DNA of 36,074 nt from Candidatus Freyrarchaeum guaymasense (lineage in GTDB: Archaea > Asgardarchaeota > Jordarchaeia > Jordarchaeales > Freyrarchaeaceae): the NCBI GenBank assembly GCA_030587405.1, contig JAUQZD010000042.1, positions 1-36,074 of the forward strand, read 5' to 3'. How positions within the stretch are numbered: the first letter of the stretch is position 1; the number at the start of each line of letters is the position of its first letter. This document shows, in pieces, positions 8,419 through 16,245 of this stretch. Made by a program: the position numbers and the translations under genes. The notes beneath the pieces are model-generated. The model worked only from the letters and a program-made list of their open reading frames with translations, was not told where the DNA came from and made no database searches.

Positions 8419-9192
8419 ATGTCTAAGCCGTATAATATGACCGAGCTTATGGCATGTGTCGCAGCCAGATTTCTTGAAGATAGGAAAATAGTCTTCGTCG
8501 GGACGGGATTGCCGATACTCGCCGCCATGCTCGCCCAGAGGCTTCACGCACCAAACATGGTCATCTTCTTCGAGGCTGGCGGGCTTGGACCCGAGGTCCC
8601 CGCCCTCCCGATATCGGTTGGCGACTCGAGAACATTCTACAAGGCTTTGATGGCTACAAGCATGGACTACGTGATGTCATGCGCACAGCTAGGATACTTC
8701 GACTACGCTTTCCTCGGAGGGGCTCAAATAGACATGTACGGGAACCTGAACACTACGGTGATAGGGGAGCATGACAACCCAAAGGTTAGGCTTCCTGGAA
8801 GCGGTGGAGCCAACGACGGAGGCTCCCTGGCTTGGAGGACGATCATCATAATGAGGCAGGATCCTCAAAAGTTCGTGGAGAAAGTCGACTTCATAACCAC
8901 ACCCGGATACCTTTCAGGTCCCGGAGCCAGGGAGAAAGCAGGGCTGCCGGAAGGCTCCGGGCCATACAGGGTGATAACCCAGCTGGGGGTCTACGACTTC
9001 GACGAGGAAACCAAGAGGATGAGGCTGATCTCCGTCCACCCGGGCGTAACGGTTGAAGACGTGATGAAAAACACCAGCTTCGAGCTCCTAGTTGCAGACA
9101 AAGTGGAGACGACGGAGGAGCCGTCACCAAGAGAACTGGAGATCCTCAGAGGGATAAGAGAGGCGTGGATAGTTATTGGAAAACAAAAATAA
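8419..9192 (+). CDS. CoA-transferase subunit B (glutaconate CoA-transferase type)
   Basis: Small, catalytic subunit of the class I CoA-transferase. Compared from memory with Acidaminococcus GctB, the product keeps VGTGLPILAA (about 27-36), Glu52 in VIFFEAGGLGP at the place of the catalytic Glu54, GGAQIDMYGN, the GSGGAND segment and LSGPGAREKAGLP. The retained Glu argues for a true transferase rather than an IpdB-like hydrolase, which lacks it. A strong Shine-Dalgarno (GGGGAGGAGG) stands before the ATG. The physiological acid pair is not readable from sequence. Acetoacetate or another keto or enoic acid is plausible because two acetoacetate-forming BKACE genes lie immediately downstream in convergent orientation. 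Confidence 0.88.
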   Translation: MSKPYNMTELMACVAARFLEDRKIVFVGTGLPILAAMLAQRLHAPNMVIFFEAGGLGPEVPALPISVGDSRTFYKALMATSMDYVMSCAQLGYFDYAFLGGAQIDMYGNLNTTVIGEHDNPKVRLPGSGGANDGGSLAWRTIIIMRQDPQKFVEKVDFITTPGYLSGPGAREKAGLPEGSGPYRVITQLGVYDFDEETKRMRLISVHPGVTVEDVMKNTSFELLVADKVETTEEPSPRELEILRGIREAWIVIGKQK

Positions 9193-9258
9193 ACCTATTT
9201 TTTGTTTTTGCTCCTCCCATTTTTTCACTCGGAAAGAAGAAAAATGAGAGTGGTTTGC

Positions 9259-10149
9259 TTACTCTCTTGGCTTTAACCCTAGGATTTTCCTTGCTTCATC
9301 CGGCGTCGCTATTTCTCTCTGAAGCTCCTTAGCTATCCTAACCACCTTCTCGACCAGTTCGGCGTTGCTCTTAGCCAGAACCCCTTTCTCAAGGTAGATG
9401 TTGTCCTCCATGCCTACCCTGACGTGCCCTCCAAGGATTATGGCTGCTGCAGCCATCTCCATCTCGTACCTGCCCGGAGCGCAAACAGACCATGTCCAGT
9501 TGCTCGGTATCGACTCGACGCAGTAAAGGAGCGTTTTAAGGTTGGGTGACATACAGGACAACCCGTCGAACATAACGAACTGGATGTGGAGCGGCTCTTT
9601 GAGCGCCCCCTCCGCAACCAGCCTCTTGGCAGCGTTGATCATGCCTGTGTCGTATATTTCAAGCTCTGGCTTGACGCCGTTCTCGTACATGTAACCCGCC
9701 CACCTGACGATCGTGTTGATCGGGTTGCCGAAGATCATGTCTCTCAACTGGGGTATTCCCATATCCTCCCAAAGGTTGAGGGAGCCCATGTTAAGGGAGC
9801 ACATCTCCTGTCCGAAGGTGGTTCTCTCCCTCATGATCTCGTCCAGCTTCTCCGGTTCAACGAACCTCCCCCCGCCCGTAGTAATGTTGATTATTATGTC
9901 TGACGCCTCGCTCTCCCTAATTCTTTCAACGTACTCCTTCAGGACGGGGTTGGGATCCTTTGCCGGCGCCCCTGTTTCGGGATCCTTAGCGTGAAGGTGG
10001 ACGATGGATGCGCCAGCCTTCCTCACACGGACAACTTCCTCAACGATCTCGTCAACAGTCGACGGAACGTATGGCGTCAACCACTTAGAAACAAAGTCGC
10101 CACCCGTGACGGCGGCGGTTATAATCAGCTTCTCCTTCTTCTCAGCCAA
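9259..10149 (-). CDS. Beta-keto acid cleavage enzyme (BKACE/DUF849), copy 1
   Basis: Zn-dependent TIM-barrel enzyme that cleaves a beta-keto acid with acetyl-CoA, giving acetoacetate and a new CoA ester. The founding member is 3-keto-5-aminohexanoate cleavage enzyme (Kce). Metal-binding His51 and His53 sit in SIVHLHAKDP. The other conserved block, GGHVRVGMEDN near residue 260-270, carries the Arg, the metal Glu and the Asp that contacts a cationic substrate in Kce. Keeping that Asp favours a substrate with an amino or quaternary ammonium group (aminohexanoate, dehydrocarnitine), but this is inference. The TTG at 10149 is favoured because GAGGGG lies seven bases upstream. A TTG at 10164 is the alternative. 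A paralogue lies upstream on the same strand. Confidence 0.87.
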   Translation of the reverse strand: MAEKKEKLIITAAVTGGDFVSKWLTPYVPSTVDEIVEEVVRVRKAGASIVHLHAKDPETGAPAKDPNPVLKEYVERIRESEASDIIINITTGGGRFVEPEKLDEIMRERTTFGQEMCSLNMGSLNLWEDMGIPQLRDMIFGNPINTIVRWAGYMYENGVKPELEIYDTGMINAAKRLVAEGALKEPLHIQFVMFDGLSCMSPNLKTLLYCVESIPSNWTWSVCAPGRYEMEMAAAAIILGGHVRVGMEDNIYLEKGVLAKSNAELVEKVVRIAKELQREIATPDEARKILGLKPRE

Positions 10150-10598
10150 CTCCACTCCCCTCAAACCCGGTTCCAGTTTAAGGAGTAAGTAAGGAAATCA
10201 GAAAATATAAACATTATCTCAATAAAACCCTCTTCTACGTCTCCGGATTCATCCTCTCATAACTAAGCGTTAAACGATCATAACCAAGGAAGCCGCATGT
10301 CGCCAACAAACCGAGGGAAAAGAAAAAGAAGATGAAAACCCGGGTTAAGCCCTGCCGACCCCCCTCCTCAGCTAGTCACCTTAACTCTATAACTTTTATA
10401 CGCCTCCAAATGCTTCAACTAGTGTAGGAAAGTAAAAAAAGTGGGTGAAAAGCAGGGAGATTTAGAATTTTACTTTGTCCATTCCCTTTAAGCCCAGCAT
10501 TCTCCTCGCATCAGCTGGCGTCGCTATTTCTCGACCTAGCTCGTCCGCTATCTTCACGATCTTCTCGACCAGTTCGGCGTTGCTCTTAGCCAGAACCC
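9346..10598 (-). repeat. 38-base identical segment shared by the two BKACE genes (9346-9383 and 10561-10598)
   Basis: The stretch encoding AKSNAELVEK near the C-terminus of each BKACE protein is identical over 38 consecutive bases at 9346-9383 and 10561-10598, although the proteins differ elsewhere. A second shared 16-base stretch (GGCGTCGCTATTTCTC) lies at 9302-9317 and 10518-10533. This is a tandem duplication with local sequence homogenisation or strong constraint. Confidence 0.7.
10150..10461 (-). promoter_or_regulatory. Spacer between BKACE copies with a promoter for copy 1
   Basis: About 310 bases without a gene. On the minus strand a TTTATATTTT element (about 10203-10213) lies about 25-30 bases before a plausible start site for BKACE copy 1. 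A second TATA-like GTATAAAAGTTATA (about 10389-10402) lies closer to copy 2. The two copies may therefore be transcribed separately despite the shared orientation. Confidence 0.45.
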
Positions 10599-11439
10599 TG
10601 TCGACCACTTGCCCATCTTTTATCTTATACTTCACGTATATGTTGTCCTCCAGTCCAACCCTGACGTGGCCACCCATGGTTATGGCTACCGCTCCGAGGT
10701 GGAACTGGGCGGGGTATCCTACGCCTATAACGGACCACGTGTAGTTTTGAGGTCCAAACATCATGTCAGCTGTGTGCTTAAGGTGAAGCAGGTTCTCCAC
10801 TGTTGGCCCCGTCCCCCCTAGGACGCCCAGCACGAACTGCATGTGAAGCGGGAACTTAGCCCATCCGAACTGGACGTACGCTCCAAGGTTCCATATGCCA
10901 TTCGTACCGTAGATTTCAAACTCTGGCTTCACATTGTGCTCGTACATTGTCTTAAGGAACGTTTCCAAGTCGGCGAACGTGTTCTTGAAGACGAAGTCCT
11001 TGCTGGCCTCCAGCAGGGGCTTCTCCCACTCCGTCTTCCACTCTTTGATCCTCTCCGCTAGTGGGAACAAGGTGAAGTTCATGCTTTCAGTATTGCAGGA
11101 GCACATTTCAGGCTCGAACTCTGGTACGACGGCTATCCTCTGCTCTGCGGTCATCCCCATCCCCCCACCCGTGGTGCAGCAGACCACCACGTCACATTTC
11201 TCCTTTATCTTGGTTAAGGTCTCCCTCCAGACGTTAAGGTCGGCGGTCGGCATCCCGGTCTTGGGATCCCTAACGTGGACGTGGACGACGGCTGCTCCAG
11301 CCTCCCAAGCCCTGTAAGCCTCTTCAGCTATCTGGTCTGGCGTGATGGGGAGATACGGCGTCTGAGAAGGGATCGTTGCAGACCCTGTTAAAGCACAAGT
11401 GATGATTAGCTTCTCCCTCCAAGCCCTCAAGAACGCCAT
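10462..11439 (-). CDS. Beta-keto acid cleavage enzyme (BKACE/DUF849), copy 2
   Basis: A second member of the same family as the downstream gene, 325 residues. His53 and His55 in AVVHVHVRDP are the metal ligands, and GGHVRVGLEDN near residue 260-270 supplies Arg, Glu and Asp. Compared with copy 1 it has Ser/Gln-rich changes in the first substrate loop (TGSATIPSQTPYLP), a longer middle segment, and a KYKIKDGQVVDR insertion before the shared AKSNAELVEK block. The two enzymes therefore probably take different keto acids. The ATG at 11439 is chosen because GGAGGAGG lies about four bases upstream; an in-frame GTG at 11457 would add six residues. It is divergent from the decayed gene at 11614. Confidence 0.88.
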   Translation of the reverse strand: MAFLRAWREKLIITCALTGSATIPSQTPYLPITPDQIAEEAYRAWEAGAAVVHVHVRDPKTGMPTADLNVWRETLTKIKEKCDVVVCCTTGGGMGMTAEQRIAVVPEFEPEMCSCNTESMNFTLFPLAERIKEWKTEWEKPLLEASKDFVFKNTFADLETFLKTMYEHNVKPEFEIYGTNGIWNLGAYVQFGWAKFPLHMQFVLGVLGGTGPTVENLLHLKHTADMMFGPQNYTWSVIGVGYPAQFHLGAVAITMGGHVRVGLEDNIYVKYKIKDGQVVDRVLAKSNAELVEKIVKIADELGREIATPADARRMLGLKGMDKVKF

Positions 11440-11613
11440 AATTCCTCCTCCATTCACCCGTTGAAGAATAGCTTAAGGAACTATTTAATTCTTTCTCTAA
11501 AAGTTTTCCCCGACTAAGAACGTAAAAAGAAATACCGTTTTGCGAAGGTAATTCACATGGTTTAAACGTGAAAATTAAATTTCCGGAAGCCCTCTTATTC
11601 AGGGTGAGCTGGA

Positions 11614-12102
11614 ATGAGTGTGGTTAACGAGTACGAGTTCACGAAGGATCCTGACGTAAACCTGCTGATTTCAGCTGCTAGAGAGGCCGCCATGGAGGTT
11701 AGGGGTGTTTACGGCCCGGTCTACGAAAAACTGGTTGTAAAGTATGGTTTAGCGTTTGAAGCAGAGAAGACTGGTGAAAAGCCTCCGGAGGACGTGGAGA
11801 CGATCGACGGGCTCGTAGACTACGTTTCGAGGAAACTTGGAAGGTACCCAAGGGCACTGCGCTATTTATGGCATGCTTAAGGCGGGGCATGGACTTCAGG
11901 GCGGAAGCGGGTCAGGGTCGAGGAGTGCGGCGTTCACGGCGAATAAGGTCGTCATAGAAAGACTTGGCTGCTAAATGGCGTCGTCACGGACGACGCGTTC
12001 GAAGCGCTGGTTAAAGCCGGGAAGATATTCTATGACGTAAACATTAAGTCTCCTGTGAAGTTCCAGAAGCTTTCCGGATGGAAGCGCGGGTCAACGCCTT
12101 AA
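11614..12102 (+). pseudogene. Small reading frame followed by in-frame stops: probable decayed gene of unknown family
   Basis: An 88-codon frame (11614-11880) starts well, with GGTGAGCTGG before the ATG, and reads as a soluble acidic protein (DPDVNLLISAAREAAMEV near the start). It stops at 11878. The same frame then goes through a second stop at 11944-11946 and resumes coding-like text from about 11974 (NGVVTDDAFEALVKAGKIFY) to a stop at 12100-12102. The simplest reading is one gene of about 160 codons broken by nonsense changes or small indels. The 88-residue product on its own could still be expressed. I do not recognise the family. It sits between the BKACE and dehydrogenase genes, so it may once have belonged to that module. 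Confidence 0.45.
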
Positions 12103-12192
12103 ACTGCCCATACGTTGACTAGTGATTATTCGGACATAAAGAAGATAATAAAGGAACCTGGCTGGTTCCCGAGCGTCCGTCACGTGGAACCC

Positions 12193-13362
12193 TTAGACTC
12201 CAAACTTCTCCTTTACCTTCCTTTCTATCTCCTCAGCCGCCATCCTTTCCTTCTTTTCTATTTCACGCTTAACCTTCTCCCTGGCCATCCTGACAGCTAC
12301 CGCCAGAGGGTAAGTTTTCTCTTCCATCGCCTGGGATATTATCTTCCTCGTCACGCTGGATATGTTCGACTCCACCGCTTCGAAGGCCCTCTCCTCCGTG
12401 GCGCTCATCCTGTCCATGGTGGCTGCTATTATCCCCCCAGCGTTCGCCACGAAGTCGGGGATCGAGAGAACACCCTTCCTGAACAGGATCTCCTCAGCCT
12501 CCAGAGTTGTCGGAATGTTCGCACCCGGAGAGATAATCTTAGCCTTCACGTCTCCAGCATTATTCTTGTCTATCACGTGTGGCCTCGCACCGGGAACTAG
12601 CACGTCAACGGGGAGGGTGAAGATCTTCTCCTTAGCTATCCTCTCCGCGTCCTTATACTCGAGCACCACCCTGTCACCGTGCTTCCTCCTTGCCTCCAGA
12701 AGCCCCTCCACGTCCAACCCTTTAGGGTTATATATCGCTCCGTGAATGGTTGATATGGCCACAACCCTCGCCCCAAGCTTCTCCATGTACCTTGCAACCC
12801 CTCCTCCAACCTTCCCGAACCCTTCCACCGCGACGCTAGCCCCCTCAATGCTCATGTTGACTAGCTCAGCCGCCGTCTTGGCAGCTACCACCACGCCGTA
12901 GCCGGTGAGGTGATCCTCCAGGGGCATTCCATCCTTAACCTTAAGGGTTAAACCACTCGGCTTAAACTGCTCCATTCCAGCAACCTCGTACATCACCGCC
13001 ACGTCCCTGTCGCTGGTTCCCATGTCTGCTCCAGGAATGTAAACGAGCTGTTTTAAGAAGGGGGCTACGAGGCGTGCAAATGCACCCACGTGCCTATCCC
13101 TGTCCGGGGACGACGGGTCAGCTACGATTCCCCCCTTCGCCCCTCCGATGGGCATATCGTACGTTGCAAACTTGTAGGTCATAGCCCTAGCCAAATGGGA
13201 TACCTCCCCTACCGTCACGTCTGGAAGCATCCTGACGCCGCCGGCGGCGACACCGTAAACCATCGTATCGATCACCAGAAACCCTCTGGTGCCTGTTGCA
13301 GGATCATACAGCTCCACGACATACTCCGGGCCAATATCATCCTTCAACACATCCACAGGCAA
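12193..13362 (-). CDS. Glu/Leu/Phe/Val dehydrogenase family oxidoreductase
   Basis: NAD(P)-dependent oxidative deaminase of the glutamate dehydrogenase superfamily. In the 389-residue product, MTYK (Lys64) and PIGGAKGGI (Lys76) are the substrate and catalytic lysines, and GADMGTSDRDV follows. The nucleotide-binding motif VEGFGKVGGGVARY opens the C-terminal Rossmann domain. It differs from hyperthermophile GDH in the N-terminus (VVELYDPATGTRGFLVIDTMVYGVAAGGVRM), so the amino acid substrate is open. The frame extends upstream to 13536, but those residues lack family similarity. A TTG at 13362 follows CGGGGTG and lies about 25-30 bases after a TATA-like AAATTTAAAG, so it is chosen. It lies between the CoA-ester genes and the acetoacetate decarboxylase-like gene and could supply their keto acid. 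Confidence 0.82.
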   Translation of the reverse strand: MPVDVLKDDIGPEYVVELYDPATGTRGFLVIDTMVYGVAAGGVRMLPDVTVGEVSHLARAMTYKFATYDMPIGGAKGGIVADPSSPDRDRHVGAFARLVAPFLKQLVYIPGADMGTSDRDVAVMYEVAGMEQFKPSGLTLKVKDGMPLEDHLTGYGVVVAAKTAAELVNMSIEGASVAVEGFGKVGGGVARYMEKLGARVVAISTIHGAIYNPKGLDVEGLLEARRKHGDRVVLEYKDAERIAKEKIFTLPVDVLVPGARPHVIDKNNAGDVKAKIISPGANIPTTLEAEEILFRKGVLSIPDFVANAGGIIAATMDRMSATEERAFEAVESNISSVTRKIISQAMEEKTYPLAVAVRMAREKVKREIEKKERMAAEEIERKVKEKFGV

Positions 13363-13676
13363 GCTAGCACCCCGTAATGTCCACAGCGTCCGAACTTTAA
13401 ATTTTTTCGCTTCACATGGGTGAAGACACGAAACTTGAAAACGGAGTCCACTCCTTTGGTAAGCATTGGACCTAATGCGGCGAGCCAGACGCACAACCAA
13501 CTCTAACCCCTTTTCCTGGACGGCGTATCTCCACATTTAAATGATGCTGAAAGCTGGCATCTCCACTCCTTTAGAAGCCGAACCCGGAGTGTGATCTTAA
13601 AGTTTTAGGTATTCTTTGGGAGCATGAGGATTTATGGGTGTGAAAAATATCGTTAAGAAAGGGTGAGCCCTTCTTC

Positions 13677-14033
13677 CTACCTTATTTTCGGCTGGCTTCC
13701 CCTCCTTGAAGCCTCCAGGATCTCCTCAACCTTCTCGCGTTCTAGGCTTTGGTAGTCAAGGATTCCAGGGTGGCTGCTGCAACCCGATGAGTAGAGTATG
13801 AGATAGTAGTCATCCCCGTCCCTAACGATATAGTACCTGACGGTGCAGCAATTCCTCTTTTCATACTGTAAAACCTGCATGTACCAGTCGCACGTTATGG
13901 TGAAGTAGGTGTATGGACGTAAACCCTCAAGGGTGCGCCTGTTTCCTGCAGCTTCAAGGCGTCCACATCTTGGCAGGCGGTAGTATGCTTTCCTGTCAAA
14001 CCAAATCTCCAGCTTCACCATTCTACCATCCAT
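13677..14033 (-). CDS. Hypothetical Cys- and Tyr-rich small protein
   Basis: A protein of 118 residues that I do not recognise. It has six cysteines (RCGR, TCDW, NCCT, SGCS) and many tyrosines. It has no signal sequence or membrane segment and ends in a charged helix (LEREKVEEILEASRR). The middle alternates polar and aromatic residues (CCTVRYYIVRDGDDYYLILY) and looks like beta strands. The ATG at 14033 directly follows a GGG and an alternative ATG lies at 14021. It is on the same strand as the dehydrogenase downstream, about 140 bases (13537-13676) from that open frame. Confidence 0.5.
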   Translation of the reverse strand: MDGRMVKLEIWFDRKAYYRLPRCGRLEAAGNRRTLEGLRPYTYFTITCDWYMQVLQYEKRNCCTVRYYIVRDGDDYYLILYSSGCSSHPGILDYQSLEREKVEEILEASRRGSQPKIR

Positions 14034-14438
14034 CCCTAAAAGGAAATAGCAGAAATTATTTTGTAAACTTTTCGGTCGCTGGCTCTGTCAAATATCGCTG
14101 GTGTAACGTTTGGCGGTACGCGGAGCTTGCAAGGGTTTCTGTGAGCGGTGGTGAACCCATACCTGCTGCTATCTGGAACCTCGCTCCCTCGTCCTTCCTG
14201 CTCTCTCTGTAGCAACCAAATTAACATCACTTCTGTTGAAGTCATCGTTCTGGTGTTGCCTTCGTTGCTCCCCCGTCCCCGATTTGCTACGGTATTTGCG
14301 AAGGAGTGTTTAAGCGGGAGTACAACTCAAAATAATTCTCATTTTCCATCTCATCAGTTAATAAACCTCTCCCGAAACTTTTAAATAGAAACGTACGGGT
14401 AGATTGTTTAATTTGAGCAATGTTGTGGTGGGGGGTTT
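14034..14438. promoter_or_regulatory. 405-base spacer with promoter of the acetoacetate decarboxylase-like gene
   Basis: No gene I can support. Short open frames on both strands lack family features. At its right end a TATA-like CTTTTAAATA (about 14378-14387) lies about 25-30 bases before a likely start site, and GGTGGGGGG (about 14427-14435) is the ribosome site for the ATG at 14439. Confidence 0.5.
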
Positions 14439-15290
14439 ATGGAGACTTCCGAGTACTGGATTAGGAGGAGGGAGGCGGAGAGGAAGGATTTCTTTGAGGG
14501 GGTAACGCAGCAGGAGGCGATCATAGCGGGGAAAAAGGGGAAGATCCCGATTTTCTACTATGATGCACGCTCGATAGTTGCCGCCTTACCAGCTTCAGCT
14601 CGGAGGCTTAGGAGCCTGCTCCCAGACGTCTACGAGCCTGCAACCATAATTCCCGGAGTCGGCCTGGTTGCAATATCCGCCTTCAACTACCGTAACACGG
14701 ACATAGAGCCATACAACGAGCTTGCCATAGCCATCATCATTAAGCAGCCGTCCGCCGGCGGAGTCCTAAGCCAGCTAAGGCGAGGCATCTTCCACACGTA
14801 CATCCACTACCTCCCCGTTGACACCGAGATCGCGCTGAGGGGCGGAGTCGACTATTACAATTTCCCTAAGTTCATAGCCGAGTTCGACTGGGTTGAGACG
14901 GAGAACGAGCTTTCATGTAGGCTAAGCGAAAAGGGAAGTCACATCCTCACCATTACCGGGAAGAAGATTCCTGCTAAGAGAAGCCGAATACTAAGATACT
15001 TCACCTACCTTTACATGGATAGGCAACCTCAATGGACCGAGTTCAGGGTTAACGCGGTGGAGTTTGCCTCCTCCTGGAACTCTAGGAACGTGAAGGTTGA
15101 ACTGGGAGACCACCCCATATCCCGGGAACTAGAGGACGTGCTGATATCGAAGAGGAGCTTAGCGTACATGTACATGCCCAAGATGCAAGCCATCCTCTAC
15201 GGGCCGATGAGGATGTCACCACACCTCCTGCTCGAGCTCCTCAGGAGCGTACCAAAGGAAGAAATTAAATCCATCGTAAGAGAGGCATAA
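14439..15290 (+). CDS. Acetoacetate decarboxylase family protein
   Basis: Member of the acetoacetate decarboxylase (ADC) superfamily, 283 residues. The enzyme uses a Schiff-base lysine to decarboxylate acetoacetate to acetone or to act on related keto acids. The key segment GGVDYYNFPKFIAEFDW carries Lys144 at the place of ADC Lys115, while the adjacent Lys116, which lowers the pKa in the classical enzyme, is Phe145. The upstream PYNELAIAIII strand matches the family pattern. Substrate and even reaction are therefore open; many family members are not acetone formers. Context is suggestive, because the two BKACE enzymes nearby make acetoacetate. It has its own promoter and a strong ribosome site. 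Confidence 0.8.
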   Translation: METSEYWIRRREAERKDFFEGVTQQEAIIAGKKGKIPIFYYDARSIVAALPASARRLRSLLPDVYEPATIIPGVGLVAISAFNYRNTDIEPYNELAIAIIIKQPSAGGVLSQLRRGIFHTYIHYLPVDTEIALRGGVDYYNFPKFIAEFDWVETENELSCRLSEKGSHILTITGKKIPAKRSRILRYFTYLYMDRQPQWTEFRVNAVEFASSWNSRNVKVELGDHPISRELEDVLISKRSLAYMYMPKMQAILYGPMRMSPHLLLELLRSVPKEEIKSIVREA

Positions 15291-15312
15291 CATCCCTCTG
15301 AATGGTCTAAGA

Positions 15313-15600
15313 TTGAGCGTGAAGGTTGAGGAATCAGGGGAGATTACAGAGGAAATGTTCAGTATGCCAGATGAGGAGTTGGATAAGGCGCTCGCCCCCC
15401 GGGGCTGAAGGGGCACGTGGGGCTGCTGGACGCCATCCAGACTTTAATGCAAAAACTGGTTGAGAGGCTTGAGGAGACGGATGTTAAGCGCTTCGCAACA
15501 GAAGGCTTCGAAAGTGGCAGACGCCTTCATGGACCTCGTATGGGAATGCCTCAGCGCCTGTCGGGAAGGCTCCGAACTTTAAAAAAGCTGGGGGAGCTTG
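15313..15600 (+). pseudogene. Probable decayed gene, coding text in three frames
   Basis: Coding-like text continues across three successive reading frames. A 31-codon piece at 15313-15408 (EEMFSMPDEELDKALA) is followed in another frame from about 15411 by HVGLLDAIQTLMQKLVERLEET, then in a third frame from about 15503 by KVADAFMDLVWECLSACREG, which ends in TAA. This is what a small helical protein gene looks like after two frameshifts. The pattern faintly recalls DUF1641-type helical proteins, but I would not name it. It begins 22 bases after the decarboxylase-like gene. Confidence 0.4.
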
Positions 15601-16245
15601 GGGCCAGCACTCAGCCTTGAAGCCGCCGGGCAGCCCACTTAAAGTCCACGTGGAGGTGAGTGGATGATCCATTTCAGGCGGCTCCGGCTTCGAAGGCTCA
15701 GCGGAAAGAGCCGACCTAAAGTTCTCAGCGGCAACGGAAAAACCTAATAAGCTGATGGCTGGAGCCTGTAGGCGGTTTCATGCTAGGAAGGTGCGGGGAG
15801 GGCGGCGTAACGACGGGAATGAGATAGCCCGGTAATGGCTGTTAGCCAAAGCAGTATGATGAGGGCGCCTCCTTCAAGGAGGTTGAAAGCTAGCCCGGAA
15901 ACTCCTCCCACCATTTTACCTGTTTAGTAGGGCGTTGGTGGTTTAACCCCCCTAAAAGCCAACCTAAAGCCACTTGAAAGCCTCCACTCCATCACGATAC
16001 AAACAGTCGTCCTCGTAAAACCAGCCTCTCTCCCATCTTACCTGTACTTCACCGTTTTCCAGATGTTCTCGCCTACAGGGAAAGCATGGTTTTTGAAGCT
16101 TACACTTCCTGCTCCCGCTTCATCCTTAATGAGGTGGAGTGGTCAGGCTTAAAGAAGCCTAATGGACCGGTGCAGAACGCTCCCAAGTGGGTTTTTGGCT
16201 TCGTCTTTAGGTGCTGGTTGACAGTTATCCTTTTCAAGGATTAGG
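15601..16245. other. Gene-poor stretch, possibly decayed
   Basis: I see no convincing gene in 645 bases. A 43-codon minus-strand frame (15783-15914; start MVGGVSGLAFNLLEGG, then one hydrophobic helix, then SRRYAALPAPS) could be a membrane peptide or a remnant. An open plus-strand frame ending at 16150 lacks a usable start. Together with the broken gene upstream this reads as degraded sequence. Confidence 0.35.

Noticed and set aside
7660..8547. Long minus-strand open frame opposite the CoA-transferase genes
   Set aside because: It is a mirror of the well-supported plus-strand genes with no recognisable motif.
13363..13536. Upstream extension of the dehydrogenase to 13536
   Set aside because: It runs through the promoter-like region and has no similarity to glutamate dehydrogenase N-termini.
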